DNA of 5,508 bases from positions 1-5,508 of the forward strand of contig DASTRU010000282.1 in NCBI GenBank assembly GCA_035761045.1, in the 5' to 3' direction. The position numbers were made by a program, and so were the translations under genes. Position 1 is the stretch's first letter. Each line of letters starts with the position of its first letter. Below, piece by piece: positions 1 through 4,919 of this stretch. The notes beneath the pieces are model-generated. The model saw only the letters and a program-made list of their open reading frames with translations. It did no database searches and had not been told where the DNA came from. The stretch is from DASTRU01 sp035761045. Its GTDB lineage: Bacteria > Pseudomonadota > Gammaproteobacteria > Burkholderiales > Burkholderiaceae_E.

Positions 1-1176
1 GAAGAATGCTCGCTGCCGTTCGACGATAGCCTGCGCCACCCTCAAGATCGTGTCAAACCTCTGTTGCACATTCTTAATGAGCCAACGCGCTTCTTGCAGA
101 TGAGAGGACAAGGCGCCGCGCGCACCGTCCGCACTCGCGGTGGGATTGGTCGAGGCCATCGACGGCAAAGGCGCGGAGCTCGCGCTCGCACCGCGGTTGC
201 TCTTCAAAATCTGCGCGTACATTTGATTGATGCGCAACTTAGGCATCACATCGCGATTCAGCATCGCGACCCATTCGCCCTTGATTTTGCGCACGATCAC
301 GTCGGGCACGATGTAGCCCGACTCATGCTGTGAAAACGCGGATCCTGGATACGGATCGAGCCGACGAATAAGCGCATGGGCTTCGCGCAATAAGTCGTCG
401 TCGGCGCCTAATAACTTGCGCAATTTCGCGAAATCGCGCTGTGCGAGCAGTTGCAAGTGATCGCGACAAATACGCAATGCGCAGGCACGCACTTGCGTAT
501 CCGCTTCGCGTGCGACGGGCAGGTCCGACAGCAGTTGTAGCGACAGGCATTCGGCGATCGTGCGGGCGCCCACGCCAGGCGGCTCCAGGCTTTGCACGAT
601 TTCTAGCGCCTCTTCGTACTCGCCCGGTTCGAGCGTCATGTCGTCCGGCAATAGCGACGCGATTTCTTCTTCGTCCGCGTGCAAATAGCCGTCGTCGTCC
701 AGCGATTCAATCATCGCGGCCGCCAACACGCGTTCGCGTAAACCTAATTTTTCGACCACCAATTGCGCCAACAAATGCTCGCGCAACGTCATGCCGCCAT
801 CGCCTAATTGCGGAGGTGAATCGTCGTCGTCGCGTTGCGGTTTGCCGTATTCGGCGACTAAGTCCGCGCCGTACTCGCGGTTGCCGTCGTCGGGTTCCGG
901 GTCGAGTTCGCGGGGCTCTTCGCGTTCGGTCCGTTCAACGGCCGGCTCGACGGTCATTTGCGGAGGCTGGTCGACGTAAAGCGAACCATCGGCGGATACA
1001 TGCAGGCACGCGCCAATCGGATCGTCCGTGCGTTCCAGCAGCGGGTTGTCCGCCAGGATCTGCTCGAGCTCTTGGTTAAGTTCGAGCGTCGATAACTGCA
1101 ACAGCCGAATCGACTGCTGCAACTGAGGGGTCAGTGCTAGATGCTGCGACATGCGCAGCTGTAACGACTGCTTCAT
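1..1176 (-). CDS. rpoN: RNA polymerase sigma-54 factor RpoN (3' end cut by window edge)
   Basis: Sigma-54 directs RNA polymerase to -24/-12 promoters, whose opening needs an AAA+ activator. The first 392 codons are present. The protein starts MKQSLQLRMSQHLALTPQLQ, and residues 1-48 are the glutamine/leucine-rich region I that contacts activators. Residues ~49-128 form an acidic linker (region II) with runs such as RDDDDS near 115-120. From ~129 (MTLREHLLAQL) the core-binding domain follows. The DNA-binding part begins at 361-369 (QEARWLIKN) and breaks off at QRAFF. The helix-turn-helix and RpoN box are expected beyond the left edge (family length ~480-500). A Ser/Ala-rich insert lies at ~328-358. 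The ATG is 8 nt after the lptB stop. A weak AGGG overlapping that stop is the only ribosome-binding site seen, so translation is probably coupled to lptB. No separate rpoN promoter is evident. Identity is very secure. Confidence 0.97.
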   Translation of the reverse strand, partial: MKQSLQLRMSQHLALTPQLQQSIRLLQLSTLELNQELEQILADNPLLERTDDPIGACLHVSADGSLYVDQPPQMTVEPAVERTEREEPRELDPEPDDGNREYGADLVAEYGKPQRDDDDSPPQLGDGGMTLREHLLAQLVVEKLGLRERVLAAAMIESLDDDGYLHADEEEIASLLPDDMTLEPGEYEEALEIVQSLEPPGVGARTIAECLSLQLLSDLPVAREADTQVRACALRICRDHLQLLAQRDFAKLRKLLGADDDLLREAHALIRRLDPYPGSAFSQHESGYIVPDVIVRKIKGEWVAMLNRDVMPKLRINQMYAQILKSNRGASASSAPLPSMASTNPTASADGARGALSSHLQEARWLIKNVQQRFDTILRVAQAIVERQRAFF

Positions 1177-1184
1177 CGCAAGCC

Positions 1185-1994
1185 CTACATCCGGAAATGT
1201 TCGCCGAGATAAACGCGCCGGACCGATTCATCGGCGACGATCTCCTCGGGGCGCCCGGCGGCCAACACACGGCCCTCGGAGATGATGTATGCGTGATCGC
1301 AAATGCCTAATGTTTCGCGCACGTTGTGATCGGTGATCAACACGCCGATGCCGCGGCTTTTTAGGAAACGCACGATGCGTTGAATTTCGAGCACGGCGAT
1401 CGGGTCGACACCCGCGAACGGTTCATCGAGCAAGATGAAGCGCGGCGTGGTCGCGAGCGCGCGCGCGATCTCGACGCGCCGACGTTCGCCGCCCGAAAGC
1501 GCCGAGCCCAGGTTTTCGCGAATGTGTTCGATCTGCAATTCGTCGAGCAGCGCGTCCAAGCGGCGTTGCACGTCGTGCTTGGAAATCGCGCGGCCCCTGG
1601 CATCGGTTTGCAACTCAAGCACCGAGCGGATGTTGTCTTCCACCGAGAGCTTGCGAAACACGCTGACTTCCTGCGGCAGATACGACACGCCAAGCCGCGC
1701 GCGCGCATGCATGGGAAGTCGCCCGATCGATGTGCCATCGATCGTGATGCGTCCGGCTTCCATCGCGACCAGGCCGACGATCATGTAGAAGCACGTCGTC
1801 TTGCCCGCGCCGTTGGGGCCCAACAAACCGACGACCTCGCCGCTTTTCACGTCTAGCGAAACGTCCTCGACCACCGTGCGTTTGCCATAGCCTTTGCGCA
1901 AATGCTCGGCGATCAATACCGACGGGCGTGATTGTTCGTTGCCGGTAATGGCTTCGCCCGCGGCGGCGGTAATGCGCTCGGAGGTATCCATCAT
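1185..1994 (-). CDS. lptB: LPS export ABC transporter ATP-binding protein LptB
   Basis: This is the cytoplasmic ATPase that powers LPS extraction from the inner membrane with LptF/LptG (not in this window) and LptC. It has 269 residues. All ABC motifs are visible: Walker A GPNGAGKT (59-66, K65), Q-loop YLPQE (Q108), signature LSGGERRR (166-173), Walker B FILLDEP (186-192, with E191 catalytic), D-loop AGVD (194-197) and H-switch TDHN (H223). The C-terminus YLGEHFRM closely matches the conserved LptB tail. The core starts near residue 27, so there is an N-terminal extension of about 25 residues compared with E. coli LptB (~241 aa). The start ATG overlaps the lptA stop by 4 nt (ATGA) and is followed at once by a second ATG. 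No Shine-Dalgarno sequence precedes it, which suggests re-initiation after lptA. A later start would shorten the extension, but no better-supported start is apparent. Confidence 0.97.
   Translation of the reverse strand: MMDTSERITAAAGEAITGNEQSRPSVLIAEHLRKGYGKRTVVEDVSLDVKSGEVVGLLGPNGAGKTTCFYMIVGLVAMEAGRITIDGTSIGRLPMHARARLGVSYLPQEVSVFRKLSVEDNIRSVLELQTDARGRAISKHDVQRRLDALLDELQIEHIRENLGSALSGGERRRVEIARALATTPRFILLDEPFAGVDPIAVLEIQRIVRFLKSRGIGVLITDHNVRETLGICDHAYIISEGRVLAAGRPEEIVADESVRRVYLGEHFRM
1696..1713. repeat. 18-bp alternating purine-pyrimidine tract in lptB
   Basis: From 1696 to 1713 every step alternates pyrimidine and purine, mostly CG, ending CATGCATG. Such tracts can adopt Z-DNA under negative supercoiling. 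It encodes the LptB residues MHARAR (95-100), and Ala/Arg codon choice (GCG, CGC) in a GC-rich genome may be explanation enough. Confidence 0.5.
1724..1744. repeat. Perfect inverted repeat inside lptB
   Basis: Arms CGATCGATG (1724-1732) and CATCGATCG (1736-1744) are exact reverse complements around a 3-nt loop. In the lptB message this would make a 9-bp hairpin. It encodes IDGTSI and neighbours (near residues 84-91). No U-run follows, so it is not an intrinsic terminator. Confidence 0.6.
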
Positions 1995-2653
1995 CGTTGC
2001 GCGGGGGATTCGTTGGGATTGAGCGTATTGGCCGGCCGCAGCGGCAGACGGCTTGACGCGCCCTTCGAGGGCGAGGCGTCGGTGGACGCACCGCGCGGAG
2101 CGATGGTCGCGCGTACCCGGCCTTGTGGATTGCCCGAATCCTTCGCGCTCGAACCGCCGGCGACGTTGTAGACATCGGTGCGGTTGTTGTAGGTGATCGT
2201 GTGACCGCTAATTTCGTCGAACACCTTGCCGTTTTGCAGACGGCGTAATTGCGCGCGCTGAATCAAGGTCACGACGTCGGTTTGACCGTCGTAATCGATG
2301 CGTTCGCCTTGGCCTTCGATCGTCTCGTCGGTCCCCTCGCCGCGCTTTTGACGAAACGAGGCGAGACGGTCACCGCTGCCAAAGGCGCTACCGAATTGAA
2401 AGCCTTCGGGCGATTGACGTACTTCGATGCGATCGGCCCGAATCACGAGCGAGCCGCGCGTGAGAACCACGTTGCCGGTGAACACGGCGAGTTGCTTTAA
2501 GTCGTCGTACGAGCCGCGGTCGGCCTCGATGTTGACGGGCTTGTTCGCGTCGTCATTCGTTTTGGTGGGTGGATTGGTTTGCGCCAATGCGATCGGCGCC
2601 GCGATCAGCCAAGCAAGGCCGAGCCGGCGCAGGCTTGAAAACAAACGCTTCAT
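1991..2653 (-). CDS. lptA: LPS transport periplasmic protein LptA
   Basis: LptA forms the periplasmic beta-jellyroll bridge that passes LPS from LptC to LptD in the outer membrane. It has 220 residues. An N-terminal signal peptide is clear: basic MKRLFSSLRR, a hydrophobic stretch (11-22), and a likely cleavage after A24 (ALA-Q). The OstA/LptA domain spans ~38-165, with family-typical phrases NIEADRGSYDD (41-51), FTGNVVLTRGSLVIRADRIEV (58-78) and IEGQGERIDYDGQTDVV (112-128). Residues ~166-220 are a Ser/Pro/Ala/Arg-rich tail of low complexity, making this protein longer than E. coli LptA (185 aa). Identity rests on this domain, the signal peptide and the position between lptC and lptB. The start is well supported: it overlaps the lptC stop (ATGA) and has a strong AAGGAG 5 nt upstream. 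Confidence 0.95.
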   Translation of the reverse strand: MKRLFSSLRRLGLAWLIAAPIALAQTNPPTKTNDDANKPVNIEADRGSYDDLKQLAVFTGNVVLTRGSLVIRADRIEVRQSPEGFQFGSAFGSGDRLASFRQKRGEGTDETIEGQGERIDYDGQTDVVTLIQRAQLRRLQNGKVFDEISGHTITYNNRTDVYNVAGGSSAKDSGNPQGRVRATIAPRGASTDASPSKGASSRLPLRPANTLNPNESPAQR

Positions 2654-3231
2654 GGCGTCTCCTTCGCGCGTGGAAGAAAGCTCGCGCGTACGCGATCGCG
2701 AACTTCCAACGTGCGATATGAATTATTGAAGTCCATGCCGTCGCCGGTCAGAACCGAATGGCCTTGATCGATGCGTACGGGTGCATCGGTGAAGGCTTGA
2801 TCGTCGTCGGGACGCACGGTCAGGCGCTCGGTGCGAATTTCGAGCGGAGGCGTCTCTGGCGTCGCGGCGCGTGTCATGCGCACGTCGCCGGTTAATTGCA
2901 CTTCCTCGGCTTGCCGCAAGCTGACGCCGGAGTCGGCGGTGATCGTGATCGGTGGCTCGTTGGTTCGGGTTTGCAACACGCGCGGATTGGTCAACACCGA
3001 ACGATCGTTTTGCGTGTAATGCACGAGCCGGTCGGAGCTGATGAGTGTTTCGGCCGTGCCGTTCATCCCGATGCGCGACATGTTGGCGTATTCAACGATG
3101 AAGTCGGGGTTGGCTGGCGATACGGCCGCCGGCGGTTCGTACGAACGACGTTGTTGATCGGCCAGCCACCAGGTGCCAAGCGCGAGCAGCGCGGCGATGG
3201 TGAGCGGCAAATAACGTACAAGAGGTCCCAT
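2650..3231 (-). CDS. lptC: LPS export inner-membrane protein LptC
   Basis: LptC is a bitopic inner-membrane protein that receives LPS from the LptB2FG transporter and hands it to LptA. It has 193 residues, close to E. coli LptC (191). One N-terminal membrane helix is visible at ~6-25 (from RYLPLTIAALLALGTWWLA), followed by a basic QQRR and a periplasmic domain. This domain carries the family pattern DFIVEYANMSRIGMNGTAETLISSDRLVHY (43-72), then repeated beta-strand segments such as VQLTGDVRMTR (111-121) and LTGDGMDFNNSYRTLEVRDRVRASF (161-185). LptC sequences diverge widely, so part of the identification comes from gene order. The ATG lies 6 nt after the kdsC stop, with AAGGG 9 nt upstream as a moderate ribosome-binding site. 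Confidence 0.93.
   Translation of the reverse strand: MGPLVRYLPLTIAALLALGTWWLADQQRRSYEPPAAVSPANPDFIVEYANMSRIGMNGTAETLISSDRLVHYTQNDRSVLTNPRVLQTRTNEPPITITADSGVSLRQAEEVQLTGDVRMTRAATPETPPLEIRTERLTVRPDDDQAFTDAPVRIDQGHSVLTGDGMDFNNSYRTLEVRDRVRASFLPRAKETP
2659..2664 (-). promoter_or_regulatory. Strong ribosome-binding site of lptA
   Basis: AAGGAG stands 5 nt before the lptA ATG, inside the last codons of lptC. It is the best Shine-Dalgarno match in the operon and fixes the lptA start at 2653. It suggests LptA is translated strongly in its own right, as well as by coupling through the ATGA overlap. Confidence 0.8.
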
Positions 3232-3237
3232 CGCTCG

Positions 3238-3789
3238 TCACCCTTGCGCCATGCCCGAGGACAAATGCGCTTCGAACGCGCTTTGCAACACACCGCGCGC
3301 GTCGAGCAAGAACTCGGCGAGTTCACGTACCGCGCCCTCGCCACCGGCGCGCGTCGCAACCCAATGCGCATGCTCGCGCATACGGTTCGCCGCGTTGGGT
3401 ACGGTGGCCGCGAAGCCCACGCGTCGCATGACGGCGAGGTCTACCCAATCGTCGCCCATGAAGCCCGTGGTGGCGGTGGTGGCGCCGACCGTGCTCATCA
3501 TCGTGTCGAGCACGGCGGGTTTGTCTTGCACGCCCAAGGCGATGTGCTCGATGCGCAGATCGCGCGCGCGTTGTTCAACCGCCGCCGACGTGCGGCCCGA
3601 GATGAGCCCGATCGCCACGCCGGCTTCACGCAATAGCTTGAGGCCATGACCGTCGTGCACGTGGAAGCTTTTGAATAGCTCGCCATCGGGGCCGTAGTGC
3701 AAGCGTCCGTCGGTCAATACGCCATCGACGTCGAACACCATCAGGTTCACTCGCGCCGCGCGGTGACGAATATCGGCTGCCGACTGCAT
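3238..3789 (-). CDS. kdsC: 3-deoxy-D-manno-octulosonate 8-phosphate phosphatase KdsC
   Basis: KdsC hydrolyses Kdo 8-phosphate to Kdo and phosphate, the step before Kdo activation to CMP-Kdo for LPS inner core. It is a cytoplasmic, Mg-dependent HAD phosphatase of the small, capless type that usually forms tetramers. It has 183 residues (E. coli KdsC is 188). HAD motifs are in order: motif I DVDGVLTDG with nucleophile D20 and acid/base D22; motif II ISGRTS (S64); motif III lysine K90 in QDKP; motif IV GDDWVD with metal ligands D113/D114. The C-terminal GGEGAVREL (149-157) matches the KdsC tail (GGxGAVRE) that reaches toward a neighbouring active site and helps tell KdsC from other small HAD enzymes. 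The start ATG directly abuts the kdsD stop. Upstream kdsD supplies the substrate pathway. Confidence 0.96.
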   Translation of the reverse strand: MQSAADIRHRAARVNLMVFDVDGVLTDGRLHYGPDGELFKSFHVHDGHGLKLLREAGVAIGLISGRTSAAVEQRARDLRIEHIALGVQDKPAVLDTMMSTVGATTATTGFMGDDWVDLAVMRRVGFAATVPNAANRMREHAHWVATRAGGEGAVRELAEFLLDARGVLQSAFEAHLSSGMAQG

Positions 3790-4806
3790 TCAAATCACCT
3801 TCGCGGCCATGAGGTCGTGCACATGCAACGCACCCACCAATTGGCCATCGTCGACCACCAACAGCTGGTTGCGACGATGCCGGTCGAGGAGATCGGCCGC
3901 TTCGGCCGCGAGCGCGTCGGAGCCGATCGACAGCGGCGTGCGCGTGATCACGTCGCCGAGCGTGATGTTGGAAAGATCCAGCGTGCGTTCGAGCAGGCGG
4001 CGTAAGTCGCCGTCGGTGAATATGCCGGCGATCGCTCCGTCATTAGCGAGCACGGCGGTCATGCCCATTCGCTTTTGCGAAATCTCGAGGATGGCTTGCG
4101 GCAAGGTCGCGTCTTGCGTGACACGAGGAATGGCGTCGCCGGTACGCATGACGTCGCGCACATGCGTGAGTAAACGTCGGCCGAGACTGCCACCCGGATG
4201 ACTGCGCGCGAAATCTTCACGACCAAACCCGCGCGCTTCGAGCAATGCGACGGCAAGCGCGTCGCCCAACGCCAGTTGAGCGGTGGTGGAAGCCGTGGGC
4301 GCCAAATTGAGCGGGCAGGCTTCCCGCGCCACGCCGGCGTTCAAATGCACGTCGGCGTGTTCGGCCAAGCGGGAGTCGTCGTTGCCCGTCATCGCGATCA
4401 AGGCAGCGCCTTGACGCTTCAAGATCGGCACGATGGCGAGCAGCTCCTGGGCTTCTCCGGAGTTGGATAAGGCGATGAACACATCGTGCGCCGTCACCAT
4501 GCCGAGATCGCCATGCAATGCTTCGGCCGGGTGAACGAAGAACGCGGGCGTGCCGGTGGAGGCGAGGGTCGATGCGATCTTCCGTCCGATATGCCCGGAC
4601 TTGCCAATGCCCGAAACCACGACGCGCCCCTTGCACGCCAAGATGAGCGCCGTGGCCCGCTCGAACGCGGCGGCGGCCTGAGGCGTTGAAAGACGTTGAT
4701 CGAGCGCCGACAGGCCTTCGATCTCGATGGCTAATACATCACGCGCGGCTTGCAGCAGGCCGCGTTGATTCGAGGTTTGCGAGAGAACTCGGTTTACACT
4801 TCCCAT
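3790..4806 (-). CDS. kdsD: D-arabinose 5-phosphate isomerase KdsD (KpsF/GutQ family)
   Basis: The enzyme interconverts D-ribulose 5-phosphate and D-arabinose 5-phosphate, the first committed step to Kdo. From the ATG at 4806 it has 338 residues. A sugar-isomerase (SIS) domain spans ~50-185 with GIGKSGHIGRKIASTLASTG (66-85), HGDLGM (98-103) and SNSGE (114-118). Two CBS domains follow at ~217-275 and ~284-336 (LHVHDL near the end). Residues matching those reported as functionally important in E. coli KdsD are present at a constant offset of 10: K69, H98, E121, E162 and H203 (in HPGGSLGRRL). An in-frame TTG two codons upstream (4812) would add two residues, but ATG is preferred. No Shine-Dalgarno sequence precedes the ATG and a -10-like TATAGAAT lies 6 nt upstream, so the message may be leaderless. 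A GutQ/KpsF paralogue is the alternative name, but linkage to kdsC and lpt favours KdsD. Confidence 0.95.
   Translation of the reverse strand: MGSVNRVLSQTSNQRGLLQAARDVLAIEIEGLSALDQRLSTPQAAAAFERATALILACKGRVVVSGIGKSGHIGRKIASTLASTGTPAFFVHPAEALHGDLGMVTAHDVFIALSNSGEAQELLAIVPILKRQGAALIAMTGNDDSRLAEHADVHLNAGVAREACPLNLAPTASTTAQLALGDALAVALLEARGFGREDFARSHPGGSLGRRLLTHVRDVMRTGDAIPRVTQDATLPQAILEISQKRMGMTAVLANDGAIAGIFTDGDLRRLLERTLDLSNITLGDVITRTPLSIGSDALAAEAADLLDRHRRNQLLVVDDGQLVGALHVHDLMAAKVI
3795..3801 (-). promoter_or_regulatory. Ribosome-binding site of kdsC
   Basis: AAGGTGA within the last kdsD codons ends about 6 nt before the kdsC ATG. The kdsD stop TGA lies between it and the ATG and touches the ATG directly. 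The arrangement supports coupled translation and the start at 3789. Confidence 0.65.
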
Positions 4807-4822
4807 AAGCAAATTCTATACC
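4793..4822 (+). promoter_or_regulatory. Candidate sigma-70 promoter for the Kef-type antiporter gene
   Basis: TTTACA (4793-4798) and TATACC (4817-4822) are spaced by 18 nt. They match the -35 and -10 consensus at 5/6 and 4/6 positions. Initiation would fall near 4829 and leave a ~90-nt pyrimidine-rich leader before the ATG at 4920. The -35 box lies inside the first codons of the opposite-strand kdsD. This is inferred from motif matching only. Confidence 0.3.
4813..4820 (-). promoter_or_regulatory. Candidate -10 element for the kdsD-rpoN operon
   Basis: TATAGAAT reads toward kdsD and contains TAGAAT, which matches the TATAAT consensus at 5 of 6 positions. Only 6 nt separate it from the kdsD ATG, so transcription would begin at or next to the start codon. 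At normal spacing the -35 position holds ACGGTG, a poor match. The element may therefore depend on an activator, or the real promoter may lie elsewhere in 4830-4919. Confidence 0.3.
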
Positions 4823-4829
4823 GCGATAT
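4818..4829. repeat. Imperfect 12-bp palindrome in the divergent promoter region
   Basis: ATACCGCGATAT is a palindrome with one mismatched pair. It overlaps both candidate -10 elements, a position where a regulator could affect both directions. Such short dyads also arise by chance, so an operator role is only a possibility. Confidence 0.25.
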
Positions 4830-4874
4830 GGAGCACACCGTTATCAAAACAAGACTCTTTGTGATCAATACGCA

Positions 4875-4904
4875 CTTCTTTTTTCCGCCCCACCTCCCTC
4901 TCTC
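4875..4904 (+). other. Polypyrimidine tract in the leader of the Kef-type gene
   Basis: 28 of 30 plus-strand bases are pyrimidines, with only a G at 4887 and an A at 4892. The tract ends 15 nt before the antiporter ATG, where no Shine-Dalgarno sequence is present. A pyrimidine-rich leader could help ribosomal protein S1 load this mRNA. The complementary strand carries G-runs (GGG, GG, GGGG, GG) that might fold weakly. The tract is seen directly; the roles are inferred. Confidence 0.4.
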
Positions 4905-4919
4905 ATCGGCTAACTCTGC

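Noticed and set aside
441..1079. 212-codon plus-strand open frame antisense to rpoN
   Set aside because: It is Arg/Pro/Ala-rich with no recognisable domain, lies fully opposite well-conserved RpoN sequence, and is typical of shadow frames in GC-rich DNA.
1724..1737. TGGCAC reading on the minus strand in lptB as a sigma-54 -24 element upstream of rpoN
   Set aside because: The expected -12 TTGC at the right spacing is replaced by TCGG, so the essential GC doublet is missing.
2896..3636. 246-codon plus-strand open frame antisense to lptC and kdsC
   Set aside because: It spans two confirmed genes on the other strand, has a His/Arg/Gly-rich composition and no domain or ribosome-binding site.
4807..4812. 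TTG start of kdsD two codons upstream of the ATG
   Set aside because: It gains only two residues, lies closer to the -10-like element, and has no ribosome-binding site. The ATG at 4806 is the simpler choice.
4859..4877. TGTGA at the divergent region as a CRP/FNR-type site
   Set aside because: Only the left half matches. The right half-site (CGCAC in place of TCACA) is poor.
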